A DNA stretch of 64,000 nucleotides, taken from assembly GCA_021927905.1 (NCBI GenBank), contig BLLK01000022.1, positions 310,001-374,000 on the forward strand, given 5' to 3'. The notes under the pieces are model-generated. The model saw only the letters and a program-made list of their open reading frames with translations, was not told the DNA's origin and ran no database searches. Shown here piece after piece: positions 55,838 to 64,000 of the stretch; positions within the stretch are counted from its first letter, which is position 1; each line of letters opens with the position of its first letter. This stretch comes from Chaetoceros tenuissimus. Its lineage: Eukaryota; Bacillariophyta; Thalassiosirophyceae; Chaetocerotales; Chaetocerotaceae. The translations under genes were made by a program, and so were the position numbers.

Positions 55838-56594
55838 TTAGTCCACTTTATGATGCTCTCTACCTTGCCAAAAGTTTGAGCCGTAATCAAACTGCAACTC
55901 TTCCCCTGCAGTGATGTCCCTCGAGGTGAAAAATGCCACTCTATCTTCTTCAAGTATTCTTACAACGTTGCACTTTTCTGTACCCTTATCAGCGTGATTA
56001 AGATGTGCAGTACAAAAGTAAAATCTATCTTGTGCTCTGTTCCCCACATTGATATAGTGATTCAAAAGTCAATTAATCATGATTTACAAAACTACAATAG
56101 ACCTTGCTTCGTGGTAAAACAAAGACCATATGAACATGTCAAACTCACCTATCAAATCCATCTACAAAAGTCATACCACCATCAATGGACATGATATAAT
56201 CCATAGGAAACATATATTTCTTTGTCTCCTCGTCTAGATCACTCTCTTCGATCTGTTTCATTCTCTCCTGCATGGCTTCATCTAGCTTTTCCCTTGAATC
56301 AAATCTTCTTCCCTCATAGAATCCTAGAAAGGTTCCCGCCTCAATAGGCTCCTTAGCAAAAGCACCATATCCTTTCTTTTCAGATATATGCTTCACTTCA
56401 ATCCCATTAATAGTTTCATCTGTTGGAAGCATACCAATAGGTGGAACTTCTGTGCCTTTTGGCAAAGTTTGAGGTTCGAGCTTGATGCGCAAAACTCCTG
56501 TATCACCGTTGTATACAATCTCCCTTCCCCCAGGCAAAGGAACATTGAAAGCAGCGGCTACACTGAATAAAGACAAGAGTATGATAGACTTCAT
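55838..56594 (-). CDS. SET-domain methyltransferase-like protein with plastid-type presequence
   Basis: Exons 56594-56149 and 56036-55838 (112-nt intron) give 214 residues. The junction VDGFDR-AQDRFYF is favoured because it alone joins both frames at an AG acceptor. The N terminus MKSIILLSLFSVAAAFNVPLPGG is a signal peptide followed by A-F-N-V-P, a plastid ASAFAP-like motif. SET motifs: GYGAFAKEPIEAGTFLGFYEG (SAM-binding GxG), TAHLNHADKGTEKCN (the NHxx knot) and AGEELQFDYGSNFW (the catalytic Tyr region). There is no pre-SET or post-SET Cys cluster. It is a small SET enzyme, probably acting on a non-histone protein in the plastid; the substrate is not readable. Confidence 0.75.
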
Positions 56595-57017
56595 GTTCCC
56601 AGAAATGGTGAGTAGTATCTTAAGTTTTGGAAGTTTATGTTGAAAGTGATGTGTGTTGTTGATGAGCGATGTGGTATCGTCGTTGTTTTTGATGAGCGAC
56701 AATATTTTAAATTGATTAAGGCCTAGATTGACTTGTCAATTTTTGAAAATCGATGATATATCTCGTAGGTCTATATACGTACACGCAGATACCCTTCAAT
56801 CAGAAGCCCAGACGACCACAAAAATTGACCATGTGAATGATGTGAATGTTCAATACGAGTATGTTGTATGTGGTTTGTTCGACATTACAGGTCAATTACT
56901 TTCCTCTCTGGAGAAGTTGATATTATTACACTCGAAGTCCATTCTATGCAACGCTTTAGAAGATAAATTTGAGAGGGGAGAAATAAGAAAGCAGCTTTTA
57001 TTTGGTACGACGATTGT
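56595..57017. other. Divergent intergenic region
   Basis: Between the SET-domain gene and the HD-like gene. An ATG-led open frame (56728-57021) has no recognised content and overlaps the start of the HD-like gene, so I do not call it. Probably a shared promoter. Confidence 0.5.
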
Positions 57018-58706
57018 ATGAATAGAAAAATGTATCTTCGGATATTATACTGCACCATCGCAGTGAAATTCATGTTGTGTACTTCGTTTCTGTTCCCTAC
57101 GAGAAGCTATTCACAAGTTCTAAAAACGGTAGAGATGACTTCAGATGAAAACAATCTCATGAAAGAAAGTAGTTTGGAGAATAGAAATGATTTGACCAAG
57201 ATGGATGAAATACCCTTGGTATCTAGATTTGGACTGTATAGCATCATGCAACAGGATATTTCCACTTTGTCAGAATCTCAGCTGCAAAAAGTCGAAGAAA
57301 TTTCATTTCTTGTTTATGATTCTATGGAGGCACCATCAAGGTCGTTTCATGATATCGAACACTTATCCGATTTGACAAAAGGTGCAGATCCTATACAGAC
57401 TGCAGCTATCATCTTTCATGATATTATATATGCCTCGACAGATGGTGGCCTTAGTGATGCTCAAAGGAAGTATATAGATGATATTATTGTTGAAAAGGAT
57501 GATGGTAAGATATTCATTACTGAGAATAAACTTGAAGAAGATATTGAAATTGTCATGGAAATATTCGGATTTAGCTATGGCCAAGAACTCAATCCATTCA
57601 AAGGTTTGAATGAATTTCTATCAAACTGCATTGCAACTAGGTTTTACAAGTCTTTAAATTTGAACAATTCTTCATCATCGTGGCCAAGCCTTAATGCGAA
57701 AATCACAGTTTGTATAGAAGCCACGATACCTTTTCGTGGAAGAGATGATGAAGGTAGAACTGCTCGAGAGGCACTTTTCCATCGACTTGAATCTGCAAAC
57801 CAAAAGTATAAAATTGGAATGAGTGAAGATGAGATGGTTGAGGCAATTCAGAGAGCAGCAATTCTTTCGAATCGTGATGTTGAAAATTTTTCATCTAAAG
57901 ATTTGGCAGACTTTTTGTCGAATTCATTCAAACTCATGCCAGAAACGAATGTTGCTTTGAGAGGAAAAACTTTTTATTTATCAGATTACGCAATCGCATT
58001 GAAGAAAATGGCAGGATTCCTCGAGTTTTTAGATCCGAATAATATCTATTCTTTTTTTAGAGATCCACATGAAAGTATGGAGTTGCGAGAAAAGACTGCC
58101 ATCGCGAAAAAAAATATTAGAGCGGCTTTGACCTATTTTCAATGTATCTATCTTGAGATGTCACTTTTGTCAGCTATTGCAGAACTGAGCGGTGGTGACG
58201 TACCAATATCCTATTTTAGGGGAGATAAGCCAAACTCTTTGAGTAGGGGGAGTTCAAGGCAAATACATCGTTTTTTAAAATATAGGCGGAAGCCGAGTAG
58301 GTCCATATCTTATGATCCAAAAGTGTTGAGAGTCCTTCAAAAAGGTCTCAAGAAGGATATACCTTTCACAACTAATACATCACCAGTTGCTTCGTTTCTC
58401 TATACGCATATTGGAGATGAAGGTTTGCAAGCATGCATGAAACACGCAGTTTATCCAATGGACAGAGAGAATGCACTGTTGTTATTACAATGTATTCCAT
58501 TTCAGCCCATGATTGAAGTTCTAGGGGCTTGTTCTCAAATGGCTGTTTTCAGAAGCTCAAAGATTAAAAATATTGTGAATCTCCTTCCGCCAGAATATAT
58601 AGAATCCAATGCTGCCATCACGGCAGCATTCAAAAAGAAAGAGAAAGGAGTGTTCCTCACAATGACGCGAAAACTCAAGTACAAATTTCACCACATGCTG
58701 AAATAA
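57018..58706 (+). CDS. HD-domain-like protein, unknown
   Basis: An intronless 562-residue frame with a hydrophobic N terminus (ILYCTIAVKFMLCTSFLFPTR) that could be a signal or anchor; it lacks a clear plastid motif. Residues about 105-140 contain SFHDIEHLSDL and IIFHDIIY, an H...H...HD pattern suggesting an HD-type metal phosphohydrolase fold. Later segments are helical, with an LNAKITVCIEATIPFRGRDD stretch near 230. The C-terminal 150 residues are basic. I do not recognise a specific family; the HD assignment rests on the short motif and is tentative. Confidence 0.5.
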   Translation: MNRKMYLRILYCTIAVKFMLCTSFLFPTRSYSQVLKTVEMTSDENNLMKESSLENRNDLTKMDEIPLVSRFGLYSIMQQDISTLSESQLQKVEEISFLVYDSMEAPSRSFHDIEHLSDLTKGADPIQTAAIIFHDIIYASTDGGLSDAQRKYIDDIIVEKDDGKIFITENKLEEDIEIVMEIFGFSYGQELNPFKGLNEFLSNCIATRFYKSLNLNNSSSSWPSLNAKITVCIEATIPFRGRDDEGRTAREALFHRLESANQKYKIGMSEDEMVEAIQRAAILSNRDVENFSSKDLADFLSNSFKLMPETNVALRGKTFYLSDYAIALKKMAGFLEFLDPNNIYSFFRDPHESMELREKTAIAKKNIRAALTYFQCIYLEMSLLSAIAELSGGDVPISYFRGDKPNSLSRGSSRQIHRFLKYRRKPSRSISYDPKVLRVLQKGLKKDIPFTTNTSPVASFLYTHIGDEGLQACMKHAVYPMDRENALLLLQCIPFQPMIEVLGACSQMAVFRSSKIKNIVNLLPPEYIESNAAITAAFKKKEKGVFLTMTRKLKYKFHHMLK

Positions 58707-59231
58707 CTCTGATTAATAAACACAAATGCATGCATATATATATATAATATATGAAGTAGAAGACAGTATATTTGTTGTATTCATACGAGATGCGAACAAG
58801 CCTAATTACGCAAGATCGTCCTGTCGTTTTTCGAAATCTTGTTCTAGATTGTTTCAGATGTATCTTGCAATAAATTCGAAGTGGTATCTCCATTTCCTTT
58901 CTTTAATCAAAATGATAATGTTCAAATCATTCGATTTTTTGAATAAAATGAACAATTTAATTTCAATCCCATCATCTACTCTTGAAGATCCTATAATGAC
59001 ACGGCAGTCGTGTTGGGACTTCTACATTGGGAGAGAGAATGAAAAGAGCAAATGAGCATGTTTTTACGTTTTTACAATATATACGGTGCCATAGAGTTTC
59101 GGTAGAGTTAATGCTGCAATCTCTTTCTCTCCACTGTCGAAAAGTGCATCCCATTGAAAGCGTCAGGTGTCGTTCGCATCTAGTACACTTGAAACTAATC
59201 AGCTCTGTCGGATATCAGTGAAGCCGTGATT
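58707..59231. other. Intergenic region
   Basis: An AT dinucleotide run (58736-58752) follows the HD-like gene. The rest is AT-rich, with open frames that lack coding character. The MUS81-like promoter probably lies in 59050-59231. Confidence 0.5.
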
Positions 59232-60905
59232 ATGTCAGCATCTAGTTGTTGGAAAGTAGTCCTTCTTATGGATCATCGTGAGTTTACAAACTCAAAAATA
59301 CAATTTAAAGAGAAGGTGAAGAAGTGCTTTGATAATCGTTTTCGAGGATCATCTCCTGTTGACGCAATATATCCCACCTACTGTGAGGAAACAACACTAT
59401 GTTGTGCAGATTACATGTTTGTTGCCCGTCAAATCAATCCATTAGGCCAAGTGATTGAGGAACGTGTATTTGATTTTGCCATTGAACGAAAGAATGTTGA
59501 TGATTTGCAAAATTGTTTGATCAAGCCTTCCAAGAAATATGCTCCCTTGTCTTTCTTCGAAGCTCAAATGTACAAACTCCAGATGAGTGACTTGGGGAGA
59601 AAAGTATTTCTTATGGAAGGTGATGAAGATAAAGTTAGCCACGTTTCTTCATTTGGTAAAGATGGGCAAAAGGAACTTAGATTAAAGAGAATCAAAACAA
59701 TGAGGAACCAATTGCTACATGGGGAATGGAAAGGTGTTCAGTTAGAATGCACTCGAGATAAAAAGCATTCATTGCTATATCTTGCGGATCAAATGATTGC
59801 CTGTCAGCGAAAATTGGCTGCCAATGAGATTCCACTAAAAACTATGGAACAGCATAAAAATCATGTCAATTCTCAAATGAAGAATGCAACTTTTTTGGAG
59901 TACTTGAGATTGAGAAAAATAAAGGGTACTGGAGATAAAAAGGCGATGAAAGCCATTATGGATCCAGAATCTGAGTGGGACAAGAATTTCATCTCTCCAG
60001 CGTGTACCTCAAAAAGTAAAGAATACAAGTCAACTCTAGAGGATAGAGCTATCTATTACATTTCGCCCTACTCGAATAAAGCTGCTGTATCAAGAAAGAT
60101 AGCATCCACTTCTTCCTCTCAGCAGAAACGTGAACAAAAGCGAAGAGGAAAAGACAATGACACAGCCAAAGTCACACAGAAACGAGCAAAGAAGCACAGT
60201 AATGAACCAGTGAAACCTCCCACATATACACCTGTTGCCTACCACAATTCTAGACGAGACTTAAGTGGTGGATCTGGGTTGGGATTAGGTGGCTTTGAAT
60301 TTGGATCTGGGAGCAAGCAGTCATCTCAATACTCTGCATTGACGGAAATGGAAAACGCTGTGAATGCCCTTTACAGTACCAAACCTCAACCCACTTCAAA
60401 GAAACCATCGCTGACTACTACTACTACTGCATCTTCTTCGATGTCGTCCAGCACTAGTATTCAGAACGGAGGAAGTTCTGTCATAAATCTCACGAGTCCA
60501 ACCTTTAGCAATATCAATTCGGTCATTGAGTCAAGTACGGAAGTGCATCCTACTCAGAATAGAGGACAGGCTTCGTCAAGAACTGTATCACCGACTGAAC
60601 CAATGCCTAGTGCCCAAGATTTGCGCACAAGAGTAGCAGAGGCTGCAATAAGGCGAGCATCGGGCTGGAATAACATGAGTATTCGAACAAATTCTGGGGA
60701 GGTGATCATACCTCCTCCTTTTCACGGTTTTGAAAATACTACTGAAACCAATTCTCAATCAGAGGATGCATCCAAAAGTAAAAGCGATGTTGTAGTGCTG
60801 TTAGATTCGGATAATGAAATAGAATCTGATGACGAGGTGAAATTTGTATGCACTCAAAAGGAAACTAGACTAGTTCAAGATAAGGTCTTTGAACTTGATG
60901 TTTAG
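59232..60905 (+). CDS. MUS81: MUS81-like structure-specific endonuclease
   Basis: An ERCC4-type nuclease that cuts branched DNA at stalled forks and recombination intermediates. Intronless, 557 residues. The nuclease is at the N terminus: VVLLMDHREFTNSK, CADYMFVARQINPLGQ and the active-site motif VFDFAIERKNVDDL (ERK near 85-87), then FFEAQMYKLQMSDLGRKVFLMEG. A region near 220-245 (FLEYLRLRKIKGTGDKKAMKAIMD) resembles a helix-hairpin-helix. About 300 residues of Ser/Thr-rich tail follow, ending with DVVVLLDSDNEIESDDE, a likely SUMO-interacting motif. The intact ERK favours MUS81 over the inactive EME partner, but the N-terminal HhH and winged helix of MUS81 are missing. Start: the ATG of MSASSCWK. 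Confidence 0.75.
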   Translation: MSASSCWKVVLLMDHREFTNSKIQFKEKVKKCFDNRFRGSSPVDAIYPTYCEETTLCCADYMFVARQINPLGQVIEERVFDFAIERKNVDDLQNCLIKPSKKYAPLSFFEAQMYKLQMSDLGRKVFLMEGDEDKVSHVSSFGKDGQKELRLKRIKTMRNQLLHGEWKGVQLECTRDKKHSLLYLADQMIACQRKLAANEIPLKTMEQHKNHVNSQMKNATFLEYLRLRKIKGTGDKKAMKAIMDPESEWDKNFISPACTSKSKEYKSTLEDRAIYYISPYSNKAAVSRKIASTSSSQQKREQKRRGKDNDTAKVTQKRAKKHSNEPVKPPTYTPVAYHNSRRDLSGGSGLGLGGFEFGSGSKQSSQYSALTEMENAVNALYSTKPQPTSKKPSLTTTTTASSSMSSSTSIQNGGSSVINLTSPTFSNINSVIESSTEVHPTQNRGQASSRTVSPTEPMPSAQDLRTRVAEAAIRRASGWNNMSIRTNSGEVIIPPPFHGFENTTETNSQSEDASKSKSDVVVLLDSDNEIESDDEVKFVCTQKETRLVQDKVFELDV

Positions 60906-61623
60906 TTAGATAAAAGTCATAAACTTGGGAAAATGGGGATATTAAAATCCAACCTTGTAAAATAAGAATCAAGTTTTGTTTAGGCAAAACATGTTTGCAA
61001 TACGACCAAAGAGAAAGAACAAATAATCCTACAATGATTAAAAGTAAGGTCACTTTCTTATACTCAGGTCATAATCCTCTTTCAATCATTTTTCCTGCAC
61101 ATGCAGGTATCCACCATAAACTGGAAGTGACATCTTTGATTGCTTTTTGAGCCAATTCGAGCTGTTTGCTGAATATGTCCATTTCTTCGCGATCGTGATG
61201 TAGAATCAAAGGATCCTAAAATCCTTGTAAATAGATGATTCATGTTAATGATTTTGAATGACTTGCAAAAACTAGTCTCAGTGATCAACATTGCTACATT
61301 TGACATACGCGTGCTTACGTGTCATAGAAGGGTCTTCAACTTTTGTTCAGTCAAATCGAAGATTGCCTGAACTCAAGAAGCTCCTGAAAAAGGAACTGCT
61401 TTCAACATATTTGGGTGTATATTGCATTCATTTGTATTGACTGAAATTGTATGCTCCTTCATATGAATGTCTCTGGTAATCGAAGAGTATTTTCATTTGG
61501 ATTGGACCATTTACATCAATACGTACGCGAATTTTCGTAGAATTCGAAATTGTTGTCACCTCTCTCACATTTCGAAAAGGTGGAAGAAGAATCTTTGGAC
61601 TCTTGTCCAACTCTCCAAATCGA
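60906..61623. other. Intergenic region with one possible exon
   Basis: On the minus strand, 61215-61069 could be a terminal exon: a TTTTAG acceptor with an upstream TTAAC branch-like site opens DPLILHHDREEMDIFSKQLE and ends ...GKMIERGL at a TGA. I could not find an upstream exon with a matching frame, so I leave it uncalled. The rest (61220-61623) is probably the CCDC39 promoter. Confidence 0.3.
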
Positions 61624-64000
61624 ATGGTTGATTCTTTTGACGATGGTGAAGTTCGACAAGCATTGTCAAAATTGCAAATAAACAATGTGCCAAATAACAG
61701 CTCTCTCAACGACGATAAAGCCTCATTGAAAGAACAAAGTAATATCATTGATTCTTCAGATTCATACAAACCGAAATGGGGTTCTAGTACAGCGGAAGGA
61801 GAAGAAAAGGATTTAGAAGAAGCACCAGTCGTAGAGTTGTTGCAAAGTATTGATTTATTTGAAAATGTGTTTGGTCTCAATCATGTGGATGAGGATGATT
61901 CTTTTCTTTTGGATGATGAATTGCCGCCCTTTGCTGACGAAGAATGTCGAGAAATCAGTAGGCAAATTCGTTCGATGGAAAAAAAACTCGAAGTTTCTGA
62001 CAAGGAGGCTAATGATCATTCTGAACGTGTTGTATTGATGAAGGATCATTTGAAAAATGTAAAGCAGGAAATTTTCTATACTAATGGGGTGGTAGCAGCC
62101 AAAAAAAAGGAAGTTGATACAGAAATACATCTCGCGGCCCTTGCCGAAAGAGAAAAGATTGCAGTAAACAAAGATATCAAATCTGCAAAAGACTCTATAC
62201 AAGAGTACCAAGACAGTATTAAGAAGCTGCAACGAGAGAAACATATTGCAAATGATGAACTGGATAAGTTTAAGTTATCTTTGAATTGGAAGCAAGAAGA
62301 ATTGGAGCAATGGGCGACAGCTGCTGCAAAACGTGAAAGCGACAATTTGGCCCTCGAAAAGTTCCGACGAGCAGATGAGGTAAAAATCAAAGAATTGACA
62401 TTGAAGCTTGAAAATCTAAATAAGTCGTTAGTTCTACGAAGAGCACAGGTAGAAAATGAAAGGACAGACGTGCAGAGCAAAGAGTTGGAAATTCAGCGCA
62501 TGACTGGCTCTTTCAAAAATAACCATGACGAGAGAAGGAAACTCATATCTCAGTGGCAAACAACTGTTGAGGCTATGCGTGATCGTGATTCTGAAATTGA
62601 TATAATCTCACGCAAATATAGGAACGTCACAGAGCTACTACAAAATCAAAATAATTTAAAATCTGAAAGTCGTGGGCAGATTGAAGACATCAAGGTAACT
62701 CAAACCATGACTATATTGTATATTCTATTGTTCTTATCATCAATACTGACATTCTTGCTATAGGCAGAGCTTGCAGAAATTGAGAAGGAATTGGAAGCTG
62801 TGCATCGGATTGTTGAGACGAGACGTGAGGAAATGGTCGAGGAGGAAAACGCTTTGACCTCATTTCATGATGAAATTGATTTACTAAAGGCTGAGAGTGC
62901 GGCATCAGCATTTACCCTGGAGAAGAGGAAAGCAGAAATTACTTTATTGGTCAAAGACAGCAAAGAAAAGACAGAAATGCTTGAGGTTCTACGAGCGAAA
63001 GTGGGTACACTACATGAGCAGCTAGTAACTGAAAAGAAAACTGTTGTTTCAAAGGAAAAGATCACTCAACATGTAGAGCAGAGATTGCAACAAAAGCAAA
63101 AAGAATTGAAGCAAGCGCATTCTCGCTACGAAACTTTGAAAGAGAAAATGTTTCAGGAGTCTAAGCACCTAGCAAAACTGCGAGAGAAAGAACTCAACTT
63201 TATTAATGAGATCAAGAGTACTCAGGTAAGGAAAACGATCTCTTTCTCAAAAAAGGTACACATGTGAGATCCATCTAACTCTGATTGAATAATATAGCAA
63301 AGCACCAAGAATATGAATTCAAGACTTCAACAACTTGAGCGCGAAAAGGCAAGACAAAATGAAGTCCTATACAACGCTGAATTTAAGTTGCAACAAATGG
63401 ACCGAAAAGTAGCAAGGGGACTTGGAGTACGATCATTAGATGAGAAAATTAACCTCACCAAAAGAATAAACGAGTTAAAAGAAGAAGAATCAGCTGCCAA
63501 AGACCGAAAGAAGGTGCTCGATCAAAAGTTTAAAGCACTTCAAAATGAGCTGAAGGAGTGGGAAAAGAAGATGAAGCAAAATGATACATCAAAAACCTCA
63601 CTCTCTAATACAATTAAAGAAATTGAACTCGAAATAACTTCCTGTGAACAATCACTAGCCAAGACAGAAATTGAGAAAGAAGACAATATGGTCAAGTTTG
63701 ATTTGGTTCGTCTAGAAGTAAGAAGACTTCGTGATATTTTGAACACTCTGGCTATGGAAGTGTATGGACTAGAAGATGTAAGTCAGCATATTTCAGATTC
63801 CCGCAGAGCGAAGAGGGAAGAACTATGTGTAGAAATGGATATCAAAGTTGCACAAGCGCGAATAGCTGAGGAGGAACGCCATAACTGTGCTATAGAGGCT
63901 GGGCAACGAACATTGGTTGCAGATAAAATGAAGGCAAAATATGAAATGATTACAAAAGCTCACAACACTGGTGAGGACGGAGAAGAAGAGAATTCGCAAT
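61624..64000 (+). CDS. CCDC39: CCDC39/FAP59-like axonemal ruler protein (3' end beyond window)
   Basis: CCDC39 and CCDC40 form the 96-nm molecular ruler that positions inner dyneins and radial spokes on motile cilia. Visible exons 61624-62694, 62764-63225 and 63298-64000 (introns 69 and 72 nt) all read in phase 0 for about 745 residues, with no stop reached. Matches to animal CCDC39: LPPFADEECREISRQIRSME; LSLNWKQEELEQWATAAAKR (human NWDQQALEAWLEESAHK); HDERRKLISQWQTTVEAMRD; and near the end HISDSRRAKREELCVEM and KAKYEMITKAH (human LKNRYEILTVV). The whole is coiled coil. The start MVDSFDDGEV is the first ATG. It needs a CCDC40 partner, not in this window. Confidence 0.88.

Noticed and set aside
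55994-56100. Continuous reading of the SET-gene second exon upstream to NHYINVGN
   Set aside because: No AG acceptor exists between the in-frame stop and that segment; the acceptor before AQDRFYF joins the frames and gives normal SET sequence.
56728-57021. 97-codon frame before the HD-like gene
   Set aside because: It overlaps the start of the longer HD-like gene, occupies a divergent promoter and has no recognised features.

Overview
The window reads as nuclear DNA of a diatom, most likely a centric one. Two proteins begin with a signal peptide followed by a Phe at the cleavage point, the bipartite targeting signal of secondary red plastids. Introns are short (about 60-112 nt). There is an LRR membrane protein with P-S repeats and a heat-shock-factor-type regulator, both typical of diatoms. 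Several genes (DRC2/CCDC65, CCDC39, an XRP2-like protein, perhaps an FBF1-like protein) belong to the axoneme or cilium base, which fits a lineage with flagellated sperm rather than a pennate diatom. Genes are dense, about one per 2 kb, and lie on both strands. I see no rRNA, tRNA, CRISPR array, retroelement or viral element.

Layout. 0-14 kb: a partial coiled-coil protein, plastid GrpE, the WASH-complex subunit strumpellin (3 exons), an OCRE/G-patch RNA-binding protein (3 exons), a coiled-coil protein (3 exons), a small membrane protein, a Ser-rich protein and a gamma-glutamylcyclotransferase-like protein. 14.4-18.6 kb: a compact histone cluster with H1, divergent H2B/H2A and divergent H4/H3. 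All five genes carry a 16-nt 3' stem-loop of the animal histone type (6-bp stem, 4-nt loop), and the core histone promoters share a TTTCTACG motif. 18.8-40 kb: DRC2, an LRR membrane protein, a GT-B-like glycosyltransferase, a bestrophin-like channel with CRE elements upstream, ER glucosidase II alpha, a PhyH-like dioxygenase, prefoldin 5, a kinesin-14, a frataxin-like protein and an HSF.

40.4-53.2 kb is unusual. Three separate, nearly perfect local tandem duplications lie within 9 kb: 566 bp x4 over the promoter and first 50 codons of a PSMD5-like proteasome chaperone, 108 bp x2 over an intron/exon border of a DMT transporter, and 580 bp x2 over the convergent 3' ends of two genes. Next to the last is an unfamiliar gene encoding a coiled coil, an unknown central domain and an array of about 13 Cys/His FID repeats in 195-bp double units. 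53.6-64 kb: XRP2-like, an unknown basic protein, a predicted plastid SET-domain protein, an HD-like protein, a MUS81-like nuclease and the 5' part of CCDC39.

Functional themes are flagellar assembly (DRC2, CCDC39, XRP2), chromatin supply in S phase (the histone cluster), proteostasis (GrpE, prefoldin 5, PSMD5, glucosidase II, HSF) and possibly inorganic-carbon handling (bestrophin with CRE sites). Exon models were built by hand from splice signals, frame and remembered family sequences. All domain calls come from memory of the families, without a database search.
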